Assembly: GCA_963844855.1 (NCBI GenBank)
Contig: CAWJQP010000086.1
Span: 170,652 to 234,651 of the forward strand
DNA length: 64,000 nucleotides
Direction of reading: 5' to 3'
Source: DASQDN01 sp963844855
Lineage (GTDB): Bacteria > Acidobacteriota > Terriglobia > Bryobacterales > Bryobacteraceae
The number at the start of each line of letters is the position of its first letter. Position 1 is the first letter of the stretch. Below the pieces are notes generated by a model. That model did not search any database. It saw only the letters and a program-made list of their open reading frames with translations, and was not told the DNA's origin. Shown here piece by piece: positions 18,113 through 27,229 of this stretch. The position numbers and the translations under genes are program-made.

Positions 18113-19178
18113 GCTTGATCTCCACTTTCTGAGCCTTCTTGCCCGATCCCAATAGGAGCTGCGCACGGTCGAAAAGCCGGTCCACGACATACGTCTGCTG
18201 CTTGACACGATAGTTTGTCATCGTGCCTTTGCCATCGCTGCCCAGCACAAGCAACACAGGAGCTTCCCTGTTCCGCAGCTCGGATGGCATCTGGATATAA
18301 GTCTTCGCGCCATCGTCAAAGACCCGAATCGGCCGGATGTGTGCGTTATCACCACTAACGTGATATCCGAAATTCATGCTCTCGACTGCGATGACTGCGG
18401 GCACTACTTCTGCTGAGCGCTTGGACTCCTTCTCTGCGAGCCGCTGTTCTTGAAGGTGCTGTTGCCACCGGAGTGCACTGTCGTCGTCCGGATATTGGAA
18501 TGCGACCCGCGCCACGTAGTCTGTGGGTTTCGAGATGAGACGCAGATAATAGGCGCGGCGATCCGTCGTAACGAGGAGGTTCGTATCCAGACCCGATGTC
18601 TGGGGCTTCAGCACGAGCACCGGAGTTGCCTGATCACCCTTCCCATACATGGCAGGCGAGATATTCCATCGAACCGAGTCACCAATCTGCGGCTCGCCCT
18701 CGATTCTTTCGCTGGCTTGCAACTCGATGATGCACACGCGTAACGGTGCGCAAACTACGGTCGGAAGCCCCGCTCCGAAGCTATATAGGACCCGTCCATC
18801 CGGCCCGGCTGTGGGCGCGGTGTTTTCTTCCCGCCAGCGTTCGCTCACGCGCACCGCTTCAAGTGCCGTAGGTGTGAGCGGCACGTCTGTCTTCAGAGTG
18901 AAGTCTTTCGGCACTCCGGTTGGTTCGGATTGAGGAGGCACCGGAGCAGCACCGTGCGATAGCTCGGTGGGAATGGAACCGGCGTCCTGCAGCGCGCGAA
19001 TCTGCGTAGCATAGTCATACTGCGCAAGATCCACGGGAACGCCGGCCGCGGGTTTGGTTTTCGAAGCCGACGGCGTGCGCTTCACTTCCACGACTGGCGA
19101 CGGAGGCGCGGGCGTTTGTCCGAAGAGCTTAAAGAGTGAAACGACGGCATAGAAAGCGATTGTGCATCGTAGTAGCAT
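18096..19178 (-). CDS. trbG: TrbG / VirB9-type outer membrane channel protein (360 aa)
   Basis: A signal peptide (about 20 residues) precedes a Pro-rich linker and the VirB9/CagX domain. Conserved pieces are YSFGAGLPTVVCAPLRVCII, ELQASERIEGEPQIGDSVRW, NLLVTTDRRAYYLRLISKP, YVARVAFQYPDD, and RPIRVFDDGAKTYIQMPSEL. The protein forms the outer ring of the secretion core complex with TrbI. It begins 12 bases after the trbF stop and its end overlaps trbI, typical of a tightly packed operon. Confidence 0.88.
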   Translation of the reverse strand: MLLRCTIAFYAVVSLFKLFGQTPAPPSPVVEVKRTPSASKTKPAAGVPVDLAQYDYATQIRALQDAGSIPTELSHGAAPVPPQSEPTGVPKDFTLKTDVPLTPTALEAVRVSERWREENTAPTAGPDGRVLYSFGAGLPTVVCAPLRVCIIELQASERIEGEPQIGDSVRWNISPAMYGKGDQATPVLVLKPQTSGLDTNLLVTTDRRAYYLRLISKPTDYVARVAFQYPDDDSALRWQQHLQEQRLAEKESKRSAEVVPAVIAVESMNFGYHVSGDNAHIRPIRVFDDGAKTYIQMPSELRNREAPVLLVLGSDGKGTMTNYRVKQQTYVVDRLFDRAQLLLGSGKKAQKVEIKREPRG

Positions 19179-19190
19179 AGGAACTCCTTT

Positions 19191-19895
19191 TCAAAGAACT
19201 TTGGCCCAACTCACCGAGGTTACGTAGATTCCGAGCGGGTTTATGCGCGCCAGGCGCTCGTCGTTGGGCGGGTTCAGTGCAATGGTGAAAGCGCCCTTCC
19301 AGTGGTCGGTACTCTTGACGGCACCGTACAGATCTCGCGTCGTCTCAACCCAATCGACCTCAAAGGTTCGGTCGCTGTTCGCGAGGACCGACTTCACTTC
19401 CACGGAAACGGTTTCGCTGGCTGCACGGGTGAACGGCTGACCAGTACGGTAGAACTCGGAAATGAACGTCTGCGCCTGGCTTCCATTTGCGATCTGCGAA
19501 TAAACTCGGTCGATTGCTTTCCTTTGCGCAATGCCATCCGTTGTCACCAGACGAAGGTTTTCCACCCAGGAGATGATGCTTGCGCGGCGAGCTCGTTCAT
19601 CAGCTGGAGAAGCCTGGTCGGCAATTCCTGAGGCAACAGACCGGCCCAGGCTATCCGTGACTACCACGAACGGAACCACGTGGGACTTGCTCGATTGCCA
19701 GATCAAACCACCGGTGGCAAGTAGAGCGATCACCCCAGAGAGGAAGGCCATCGTGCGCCAGTTCCGGGCGCGAGTAATCTGATCTCCGTATCGTTCGTCC
19801 CATTCACGGCGGGCCGCCAGATAGGGATTGTAGATTTCGGGACCCACCTTGTCCGCCACCGTCTTAAATCTTCGAGTTGCAAAGAACGAAACCAT
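19191..19895 (-). CDS. trbF: TrbF / VirB8-type inner membrane protein (234 aa)
   Basis: After a short cytoplasmic segment (NPYLAARREWDERYGDQITR) comes one membrane helix (TMAFLSGVIALLATGGLIW). The periplasmic VirB8 domain follows (VPFVVVTDSLGRSVASG, and TFEVDWVETTRDLYG). VirB8-like proteins nucleate the channel at the inner membrane. The gene starts 14 bases past the end of trbL. Confidence 0.88.
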   Translation of the reverse strand: MVSFFATRRFKTVADKVGPEIYNPYLAARREWDERYGDQITRARNWRTMAFLSGVIALLATGGLIWQSSKSHVVPFVVVTDSLGRSVASGIADQASPADERARRASIISWVENLRLVTTDGIAQRKAIDRVYSQIANGSQAQTFISEFYRTGQPFTRAASETVSVEVKSVLANSDRTFEVDWVETTRDLYGAVKSTDHWKGAFTIALNPPNDERLARINPLGIYVTSVSWAKVL

Positions 19896-19909
19896 CAGTC
19901 CGGTCCTCC

Positions 19910-21706
19910 TCAGTCGTTGTCATGATCGATTGGCATCCGCGGGGGCGATGGAGGCGGCGCCGCATCGGACATGCGGCCGATGCGCAAGCGGGCGTCACGA
20001 AGGCGGTCGTGCGTGCCGCGGAGCACGTTCTCCGTTTTGCGTGTGGCCTTTCCGATCCTGTCGAGGCCAGACGGAGCTTGCGGATTTCCAGCGGAGCTGT
20101 GGACAGAACTGACGTCCGAGGCGGCAGAAGCGGAATCTATGCTTGTGCTTTGTACCGAACCCGGGGCGACATCGGGGACCGGTGCGTTACTGCCCTGACC
20201 AGATCCAGCAGGAGGCGGCTGCGGGGCTCGTATTCCCAACGAGCTCGGCGAGTACGCCGGCGGCGGGACAGCAGCGGATGAGGTGACAAAGCCCTTCGCA
20301 GATCGTTCTTGCTCGAAGCCGGAGCCCGCCAGAGCTTCTCCTCCAAGGTTCGCGAGCGAGCGCGAGGGAGACGGCGACTCTGCATACACGCCACTTGATC
20401 CTGCCGCTGAAGTGTTCCCTTGCGATCCCGGAGTATTTCTGTCAGCCGTATCAGGTCCAGACGAAACACGGGAAACCTCAGCGGCAAATCCGCCATGTCT
20501 CGTTGGGGGTTCCGGTTGGCGAGACGCTGCACTGCTGGTACCCGCGCTCGGAGAGGCACCGGTCGGCGGCGGAACGATTGCACTGCCTAAACTCGCTGAT
20601 CCGACCGAACCGATTCCCGACGTGCTCCCTGCCGCGGCCGCACCGGACCCACCAGCCCCTGCCATCCCAGTTCCACCGGCAAGGGCAGAACCTCCAGCGG
20701 CGGCAGTGCCGCCAGCGACCGCCGCGATTGCGCCCGCACCAGCGGCACCAACGGCGACCGCGCCTCCAATCACCGCGGCGCCCGTTCCCACGAGATCCCC
20801 ACCTGTGAGGGCGGGCGATCCACCGAGCACAGCGCCAAACAGCTTCGGGATCTGCCAACACAGCATCATGAAGATGATGGCCGCGCCCATCACATCGAAC
20901 GCAGTCATCGCAGGATTTGGCGAGGTCCCAACACCCTGCGCTTCAGTTAGCCAGCCGACTCCAAGTCCGAATCCCGCAGCGACTAGACAATAGATCAAAA
21001 CGATCTTGATACCAATTGAAACTGCGAGACCGATGTAACGCTCCACGTACGGAGCCGTCCACCGGCTTCCGCCGAAGCCGAGCATTATGAAACCCGCCGA
21101 AATGACGAGATAACTTTCGACCATGGTCACGATGTAGTTGAGCGTGATGATCACATACGAGATCACGATGAGGATGGCGGCGAGTGCGAGAGCGAGCGAC
21201 GATCCTGGGTTCGTGAAAAATGCAGAAGTGCTGACAGCATCCATGAGCGCACCGGCTATGTCGATACCCTGTGCGAATACGTCACTCGGTGAAATGCCCG
21301 GAGTTCCGGATGCCGTCTGTCCGATGACTTCGAAGCTCGAGATAATAGCCGGTATCCAGTACCGCCCGTTGATCAGAAGCGCATAGAAAGCGCCGATCCA
21401 CATAATCCGTCGGACAAGGGCGGCCGTCCAACTCTGCATGTCCGATTTATCAAGGGCCATGACGATCGCGCTCCAAGCGAACTCGATTACCGCAAGGATG
21501 CCGAACAGCCGATTTGCGAATACCCAGACGTTCGTCATCCAAGTAGTCCGCATGCTGCGGAACTGGTGCATGATGTCGCCGGGATTCGTGGTCGTGAACC
21601 CCTGAGCAGCAACAACCTGCACGCACACTGCTGCAATCGCGAGTACCGGAAATGATCGGAGTAGGAGCCGGCAGAGTTGATGAGTTGTCAGCATTCGGTC
21701 GAACAA
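19910..21706 (-). CDS. trbL: TrbL / VirB6-type polytopic membrane protein (598 aa)
   Basis: A signal-like N-terminus is followed by about six membrane segments in the first 300 residues (for example SLALALAAILIVISYVIITL and GIKIVLIYCLVAAGFGLGVG). Then comes a Gly/Ala-rich stretch and a long Pro/Ser/Ala low-complexity tail of about 250 residues. This is the standard TrbL layout. The tail is longer and more repetitive than in IncP TrbL. The protein forms part of the inner membrane conduit for DNA. The start at 21706 gives MFDRML; the internal Met at residue 5 is an alternative. Confidence 0.88.
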   Translation of the reverse strand: MFDRMLTTHQLCRLLLRSFPVLAIAAVCVQVVAAQGFTTTNPGDIMHQFRSMRTTWMTNVWVFANRLFGILAVIEFAWSAIVMALDKSDMQSWTAALVRRIMWIGAFYALLINGRYWIPAIISSFEVIGQTASGTPGISPSDVFAQGIDIAGALMDAVSTSAFFTNPGSSLALALAAILIVISYVIITLNYIVTMVESYLVISAGFIMLGFGGSRWTAPYVERYIGLAVSIGIKIVLIYCLVAAGFGLGVGWLTEAQGVGTSPNPAMTAFDVMGAAIIFMMLCWQIPKLFGAVLGGSPALTGGDLVGTGAAVIGGAVAVGAAGAGAIAAVAGGTAAAGGSALAGGTGMAGAGGSGAAAAGSTSGIGSVGSASLGSAIVPPPTGASPSAGTSSAASRQPEPPTRHGGFAAEVSRVSSGPDTADRNTPGSQGNTSAAGSSGVYAESPSPSRSLANLGGEALAGSGFEQERSAKGFVTSSAAVPPPAYSPSSLGIRAPQPPPAGSGQGSNAPVPDVAPGSVQSTSIDSASAASDVSSVHSSAGNPQAPSGLDRIGKATRKTENVLRGTHDRLRDARLRIGRMSDAAPPPSPPRMPIDHDND

Positions 21707-21776
21707 GGCACACCTCTCCTGTTGCGTGCTCGGTCAGGGCACGCCGCACTGAAAACGAACGATTGATTTGAGCTTG

Positions 21777-22133
21777 CTAGTTTACGCCCGGTCGGAACAC
21801 TCTGCCGTCGCCTCTCGCGGGAGCGGACCGGAAGAAGGCAAGCTCGTTAGACGCGGCGCACAGGCGGCCCTCTGTGCTATCCGCCCATTGGGCTTTGGCA
21901 GCTTTGCGGACAGGCTTACACATACTCTCGATTTCAATGGCAATCTCCCGGTGCTTGCCCAACCATTGCTGGATTGCTGGGGACGAAGCCGCAGATAGAT
22001 CACCGGCACCAGCCTTCTCGGCTTTCTGGACAATCACGCTTCTTGCCTCCTGACGGGAGCAGCCAGTGCAAATCAGCAGTCCCGCCATCAGTCCCAATAA
22101 AATCGATTCCACAATCCTCATTCGTTTCCTCAC
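21777..22133 (-). CDS. Lipoprotein at the trbK position (118 aa)
   Basis: A lipobox (GLLICTGC, Cys25) marks an exported lipoprotein. It lies between trbJ and trbL, where IncP-like systems encode the entry-exclusion lipoprotein TrbK. A central Cys-containing segment, KAAKAQWADSTEGRLCAAS, resembles TrbK/Eex-type proteins weakly. Its last residues, ARGDGRVFRPGVN, nearly repeat the C-terminus of TrbJ (SGDGRVFRPGIH), which is unexpected in two unrelated folds. It follows trbJ with no gap. Entry exclusion is inferred from position. Confidence 0.7.
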   Translation of the reverse strand: MRKRMRIVESILLGLMAGLLICTGCSRQEARSVIVQKAEKAGAGDLSAASSPAIQQWLGKHREIAIEIESMCKPVRKAAKAQWADSTEGRLCAASNELAFFRSAPARGDGRVFRPGVN

Positions 22134-22850
22134 TCAATGTATGCCCGGACGAAAAACGCGACCGTCACCAGATGCTGGATTGTGCTTGAAGAATTGTTCG
22201 GTGGCGGCGTGTTCGGCCGCCTGCTGCTGGATAACCGCTGCCTGATACGCCTGCTTACTCTGAAGATCCGTCAGCATGATCTGTCGAAGCTTCATGAGCT
22301 GCTGCGTCTGTTGCTCCGCGATCTGGCCCATCACCTGCAGCGCCTGCATTCGACCATCGGACGATTGCGCCATCGCGCGGAGTTTGTTCAGAACAGTCTG
22401 CTCACTCTGAAGTTGTTGGCCCTGTAGTCCAACAGCTTTGAGCGTTCCCAAGGTTGTATCCAGCGAGGCAGTGGCCCACTTCTTGTAGTTCGGGTAGTAC
22501 GCGTTTGGCGTCGTTCCGTACCCCGTGAAAACCGCCCGAAATTTGGCATCAAGCCCCGCGAGAGAATACGCGAGAGCTTGCCCGCCCTGAACAATCGTCG
22601 CGAGCGAGTTCAAATCCCCCATAATCGAACCGAACACCTGTGCGGGCAGCGTTTTCACATTTCGGAGCTGATCTGCGTACATGTTCAGTTCGTTTGCGAG
22701 CTGTTGCCCTTGGCGAATGTACTCCATTACGAGCTGGCCATGATTGAGGATCTGCGTGAACTCCGTTGCAAAAGCACCAGCGTGCGCTTTCTCAGGCGTC
22801 TCCACGGCGATGACGGAAGCCAGCGCCGCCGCGATTAATTTGTTGCGCAT
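22134..22850 (-). CDS. trbJ: TrbJ / VirB5-type protein (238 aa)
   Basis: A signal peptide (RNKLIAAALASVIAVETPEKAHA) precedes a long helical domain (FTQILNHGQLVMEYIRQGQQ, ANELNMYADQLRN, and a Gln-rich coiled region QLMKLRQIMLTDLQSKQAY). This is the layout of TrbJ, the VirB5-like pilus-associated component. ATG at 22850 is preceded by GGAGG and overlaps the 3' end of trbE by 16 bases, so translation is coupled. The C-terminal tail SGDGRVFRPGIH is shared with the next gene's product. Confidence 0.88.
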   Translation of the reverse strand: MRNKLIAAALASVIAVETPEKAHAGAFATEFTQILNHGQLVMEYIRQGQQLANELNMYADQLRNVKTLPAQVFGSIMGDLNSLATIVQGGQALAYSLAGLDAKFRAVFTGYGTTPNAYYPNYKKWATASLDTTLGTLKAVGLQGQQLQSEQTVLNKLRAMAQSSDGRMQALQVMGQIAEQQTQQLMKLRQIMLTDLQSKQAYQAAVIQQQAAEHAATEQFFKHNPASGDGRVFRPGIH

Positions 22851-25315
22851 ACGTATTCCTCCTCCTGCTCTGTTTCTTCGAGGGTGGAGAAGTAGTCTGC
22901 CCACTGCCCTAACCCCTTCAGCCGAAGCCACTCTTCGCGCCACGTGTTCGGGAACTGATCGATGACGCTCTCAACGATCTGCCGTTCCTCTTTGCCGTTT
23001 ACCCCGACCCATGACAAAGCGACTCTACCGACACCGAGATCCACGAGCCGCCTTCCGAGTTTGCTGATTACGTAGTAATGTTTCTTCGGAATGCTGACCT
23101 GAAGAATGTCCAGTTCACGCTCGTTCAGGCCGAGGCGACCATAGAATTCGCGCGTCCCGGTGTTCTTCGCTTCGGCATTGGGCAGCAGAATCTTCGTCGA
23201 ACAGTTTTCAAGCACAACATCGGCAATGTCGGAGTTGGCCACATCGCTGATCTGTTGTGTAGCGAGGACCACGGCGGCGTTCTTCCGGCGCATCGTCTTA
23301 AGCCAATCCTTCAGCCGCTCCCGGAAGAGATCGTGTTGCAGGTAAGCCCAAGCTTCATCCAGCAAAATAAGGGTGGGCGACCCATCCAGCCGCCGCTCAA
23401 TGCGCCGAAAAAGGTAAAGCAGAACCGGGATGACTGCTTTGTCATCGAGCTGCAGCAGGTTCTCGGTCTCGAATGCGAACATACGACCTGAACCAAGAGA
23501 GTCCGTTTCCGCGTCCAAGAGCGTGCCAAGTGTTCCGGCGACGGTGAAGTGCTGAAGGGCGTCGCGGACTTCCATATCTTGAACGTTCGCGCTCAGCTCC
23601 GTTAACGTCCGTGTTGGCGAGAAGCGCAGCTGCAAAACAGCGTCGGCTATTGAATTCCGTTGGCGGGGCGTTACCTTCAACCCGCTCAGATGACAAAGCG
23701 TCTCAACCCAGCCGACAGCCCACGTGACGTCCGATTCATCATCGATGTCACGCAAAGGGCAGAACGCAAGATCGGTCTTCGGACCCGCAAGATCATAGAA
23801 TTCACCGCCGGCAGCCTGGGTCAACATCCAGATCGAGTACCCGCGGTCGAACGCGAAGACCTGTGCCCGCGGGTAGCGGAACCACTGGGCTGCGATTAAG
23901 CCGAGAGCCGTCGATTTGCCTGCGCCCGATGGTCCTAGAATCAGCGTGTGCCCGAGATCCGATACGTGCAAGTTAAACCTGAACGGAGTCGCGCCGCTCG
24001 TAGCTGCGAACAATAGAGGAGGACTATTCTTCGGCATGAGAGCGGAAGGATTCTCCCGCAGGCCTGCCCATACGGATGTGATCGGCAGCATATCCGCCAA
24101 GTTCAGGGTGTGGAGAAGGACGCGCCTCACATTGCAGTAGCCGTCACCGGGAAGTGAACCGCGCCATGCCTCAATCGCGTTAACGGTCTCGACGCGACAT
24201 GAGAAGCCCAGGTTCTGAACAGTTTTCATTACCTTACGCGTGCTCTCGTAAAGGCGATCCTTATCCTCATCGAGACAGATGATGTTTGCTGAGTATTGCG
24301 CGAACTGCACATCACCGGAAGACGCTACTCCCATGGCCTGCTCGGCATCAACAGCCATCTCCTGAGCGTGGAGGTTGATCGCTCCCGACTGACTTCGGAA
24401 GATCTGATCCTTCCATCCCCTGATCTTGGAACGCCATTTCTTGCGGTGCATGTCGAGAAGATCGCGAGCGTCTTCCGGATCGATCAGGATTGCGCGTGTG
24501 TTCCAGCGGTACTCGATCGGCAGCGCATCAAGCTCCCGCAGGATGCCAGGTGAGCTCATCTTCGGAAAACCGTCCAGCGCTATGACTCGCATGTGTTTGC
24601 GGCCGATGCGTGGCTCGATGCCGGCAGCGAAGTCCTGGCAGGCAAGCGTTTCATTCAGAAAACTGGGGATCTCCGGAAGCGAGAACGGGTGATCGTTGCC
24701 ACTGATACAGCGGCGCATATATCGAAGCAGCCGATCGTGCGTGTGCGAGCCGCCCAGCTCATCGGTGACCGTGACACGCTGCAAGCGTTCGGTTGAAAAA
24801 AGTGTGCTGAAGACGTTCTCGAACATATCGATTCGGGATCGGAATCGCTCAAGGATCTGTTCAGCGGTCCTTGCACTGCTGTACGAGCCGTTCCCGTCGA
24901 ACATCCATCCTTTGATTTTCTCTTCCGCTTCCGCCGGCGGGAGGTACGTCAAGCTCAGGAAATACTCCGATTCGAAGTGGGCTCCCTCTGCCATGAACTG
25001 CTGACGGCGTTCAACGTCAACCACTTTCGTGACCGGGTCAGGAAACGCGCCATCCTCCGGATATCCCGGAGCTCGAGTTCGAACGGCATCGCACTGTACC
25101 ATCCAACCACTGCCAAGTCGCAGGCATTGGTTCAGCCTCGCGTTGAGGGCGCTCATCTCAGAAGCCGAGGCGGACATCATATCCGGCCCTCTGAAAGACC
25201 AGGCAGTCAGAAGAGATCCGTCCTGCTGAAGGAGAATTCCATTCTCGATCAGGGCGTGCGGTAGGAGCAGGTCCGCGAGACCTCGGGGATTGCGGCGATG
25301 CTCATTCCGTTGCAT
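22835..25315 (-). CDS. trbE: TrbE / VirB4-type conjugation ATPase (826 aa)
   Basis: This is the largest motor of the secretion system. The CagE/VirB4 N-terminal domain covers roughly residues 1-400. It is followed by Walker A GPSGAGKST (about 461-469) and Walker B LILLDEAWAYL (about 640-650), then the ATQQISDV segment. The length is normal. ATG at 25315 follows AAGGAGGTTGTG, an ideal site, so the ten-residue upstream extension is not used. It powers pilus assembly and substrate transfer at the inner membrane. Confidence 0.92.
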   Translation of the reverse strand: MQRNEHRRNPRGLADLLLPHALIENGILLQQDGSLLTAWSFRGPDMMSASASEMSALNARLNQCLRLGSGWMVQCDAVRTRAPGYPEDGAFPDPVTKVVDVERRQQFMAEGAHFESEYFLSLTYLPPAEAEEKIKGWMFDGNGSYSSARTAEQILERFRSRIDMFENVFSTLFSTERLQRVTVTDELGGSHTHDRLLRYMRRCISGNDHPFSLPEIPSFLNETLACQDFAAGIEPRIGRKHMRVIALDGFPKMSSPGILRELDALPIEYRWNTRAILIDPEDARDLLDMHRKKWRSKIRGWKDQIFRSQSGAINLHAQEMAVDAEQAMGVASSGDVQFAQYSANIICLDEDKDRLYESTRKVMKTVQNLGFSCRVETVNAIEAWRGSLPGDGYCNVRRVLLHTLNLADMLPITSVWAGLRENPSALMPKNSPPLLFAATSGATPFRFNLHVSDLGHTLILGPSGAGKSTALGLIAAQWFRYPRAQVFAFDRGYSIWMLTQAAGGEFYDLAGPKTDLAFCPLRDIDDESDVTWAVGWVETLCHLSGLKVTPRQRNSIADAVLQLRFSPTRTLTELSANVQDMEVRDALQHFTVAGTLGTLLDAETDSLGSGRMFAFETENLLQLDDKAVIPVLLYLFRRIERRLDGSPTLILLDEAWAYLQHDLFRERLKDWLKTMRRKNAAVVLATQQISDVANSDIADVVLENCSTKILLPNAEAKNTGTREFYGRLGLNERELDILQVSIPKKHYYVISKLGRRLVDLGVGRVALSWVGVNGKEERQIVESVIDQFPNTWREEWLRLKGLGQWADYFSTLEETEQEEEYVCATN

Positions 25316-25382
25316 CACAACCTCCTTACTTAAAGAGCAGCGCACGGGCTGCCACGGCGCGTGCGCTCAATGTAGACATTGG

Positions 25383-25703
25383 TCAGATCCATCGCATTGC
25401 CGTTTGTAGGCAGGCCGAATGAAGGCCGCTCTTGGCCGGATAGAACGGTCTGTATCGTATGTGCCGCATATATACATGTCGGAGCAGCGGATCGGCTTTA
25501 CCCATACGTTTCAGTACGGCCATTGCTGCGATGTGCCAGCAAGCGGCAAGAGCGACGCCCCACAACGAAGCCAGACTGAACCCGAGCGAGACCGAGATCA
25601 GAACTGTCATTAAGACAAGTTCCCGATCTCCGCCCATAAGCTGGTTCGGTCTGTTCGCCGACTGGTGAATGAGAACCTCGCGCGGCCGGTCGGAACTTTC
25701 CAC
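25383..25703 (-). CDS. trbD: TrbD / VirB3-type protein (106 aa)
   Basis: The segment RPREVLIHQSANRPNQLMGG, then DREL, is the TrbD signature. It is followed by two membrane segments (VLMTVLISVSLGFSLASLWG and VALAACWHIAAMAVL) and the closing KADPLLRHVYMRH/YPA motif. The start is GTG at 25703, two bases after the trbC stop. An upstream frame to 25793 would read back into trbC and is rejected. VirB3-like proteins work with the VirB4 ATPase encoded next. Confidence 0.85.
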   Translation of the reverse strand: MESSDRPREVLIHQSANRPNQLMGGDRELVLMTVLISVSLGFSLASLWGVALAACWHIAAMAVLKRMGKADPLLRHVYMRHIRYRPFYPAKSGLHSACLQTAMRWI

Positions 25704-25705
25704 GG

Positions 25706-26044
25706 TTACACCACCGCGGCAGTGACGCCGAAGGCCGAGGACAGCATCGGAGCAGCAAACACGAGTACCGAAACGACGAGGCCGATCATGCAAGCCCGTC
25801 GCCCGAACTCTGTCAGCTCACCTCCCCACAGCATTGATCCGCCAGCGATGGCAATCCCGATCAGCCCGACAGCGTAGGCGACGGGTCCGGTCAGCGACGT
25901 TGCTATTGCCGTCATAGGCGCTTCCCACGGGAGCGTGCCGGCCGCGGCAGCGTGAGCGCGCGCACTGAATATCATTGCGAGCGCATATAGAGCCCCGAGT
26001 TTGGAGCCGACTCTGGACAGAGCCGAGAAATGAACGAGTGTCAT
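25706..26044 (-). CDS. trbC: TrbC / VirB2-type pilin (112 aa)
   Basis: A signal region ending in SARAHAAAAG precedes two hydrophobic helices (TSLTGPVAYAVGLIGIAIAG and RACMIGLVVSVLVFAAPML), the prepilin layout of TrbC. The start is ATG 26044, because GGGAGGA lies about nine bases upstream. The small Gly-rich loop between helices (GSMLWGGELTEFGR) is typical. The product would be the major subunit of the mating pilus. Confidence 0.85.
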   Translation of the reverse strand: MTLVHFSALSRVGSKLGALYALAMIFSARAHAAAAGTLPWEAPMTAIATSLTGPVAYAVGLIGIAIAGGSMLWGGELTEFGRRACMIGLVVSVLVFAAPMLSSAFGVTAAVV

Positions 26045-26071
26045 CAAGTGAAATCCTCCCTTTGGATACAT

Positions 26072-27103
26072 TCAAACGCGCTCGACCTGGTATTGGCCAT
26101 CCCGATACCCGGAAACGAGCAACACTTCGCGGACCTTGCGCCCGGCTTTGACGCTGGGCTCCTCGTCAACGAAGATCACCAGATCCACCGCCTCAGCGAT
26201 CAAATTTTGCTGAGGAGCGCTCGTGGCCTCGGCTATGAGACTTTCGAGCCGGATCAGACCGCTCACGGCATCGTTGGCGTGGACTGTCGCCGCACCGCCG
26301 GGATGCCCGGTATTCCAAGCTTTGAGCAGGGTGTGCGCCTCCGCACCACGAACCTCGCCCACGACAATACGAGTCGGCTTCAACCTCATGCAGGCGCGGA
26401 GGCAGTCAAGCATGGAGACATTTCCGACCGCGCGCAGATCGAGGTAGTTTCTGACGGGGCACTGCAACTCTGTGGTGTCCTCAATAGAGATCACCCGGTC
26501 ATGTGGGGTGATGACCGCGAGTGCCTGCAGGATGGCGTTTACCAGCGTCGTTTTCCCGCTTCCCGTGGACCCGACAATCAGCATGTTCCTTTTAGCCCGC
26601 ACAGCGGCGCGGATCACATCGGCATGCCTGAACCGGCGGACCGCCGTCGCGAAGTCCTCGCGCGACCGCAACCTGTTTAGTGGGTCGGTCTTCTCGGTGA
26701 GAATGCCGCCTTGCTCGTATTCTTCGAGGCTGAAGATCCGTCTGGGCCGAAGCCGGATTGCAAACACCGGACGGCGGACTACGGGAGGGACGATTCCTTC
26801 GAAACGGCTTCCGTCAATCGGCAGCTCCGTTTCGAGGATGGGGTTGTTATGGTTGATGGCGGTGCCGCGCCAGGCGGCGATCGTTGCGAGGGCACTGAGC
26901 GCTGTCGTTGGGGCCATATCTCCGGCTCGAGAAAAGCCCTCGCCAATTCTTTTTACCCAAAGAGAAGAATCCGGGTTTAGCAGGATATCCTCCGTACGAT
27001 CATCGGCCAGGGCGGCCAGAACGGTTTCGCCAAGCTCTCGCCTGAGCTTCGTTTCGAGGCGCTGATGCTGCTCGTCATGAGCAACCGAGATGACACTAGT
27101 CAT
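26072..27103 (-). CDS. trbB: TrbB / VirB11-type secretion ATPase (343 aa)
   Basis: The protein carries Walker A GSTGSGKTT (about residues 178-186), ISIEDTTELQ, the Asp/Glu box RIVVGEVRGAEA and the His box HPGGAATVHAN, all hallmarks of VirB11/TrbB hexameric ATPases. The N-terminal domain contains LLNPDSSLWV and the GSRFEGIVPPVV loop. It is the first gene of the operon, divergent from the sigma-like gene at 27230. The 126-bp space between them must hold the operon promoter. Confidence 0.92.
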   Translation of the reverse strand: MTSVISVAHDEQHQRLETKLRRELGETVLAALADDRTEDILLNPDSSLWVKRIGEGFSRAGDMAPTTALSALATIAAWRGTAINHNNPILETELPIDGSRFEGIVPPVVRRPVFAIRLRPRRIFSLEEYEQGGILTEKTDPLNRLRSREDFATAVRRFRHADVIRAAVRAKRNMLIVGSTGSGKTTLVNAILQALAVITPHDRVISIEDTTELQCPVRNYLDLRAVGNVSMLDCLRACMRLKPTRIVVGEVRGAEAHTLLKAWNTGHPGGAATVHANDAVSGLIRLESLIAEATSAPQQNLIAEAVDLVIFVDEEPSVKAGRKVREVLLVSGYRDGQYQVERV

Positions 27104-27229
27104 TGCAGATTTCCGGGGTTGTGTTATATTTCCGGCAGTGCCTCATGTAGGACCCTTCACTGAGAAAGGCCTTAAAAAGGTTCTAACCCGGACAGAGGCA
27201 GTCGATTTTCGTTATGGCTTCGAGGCGGT

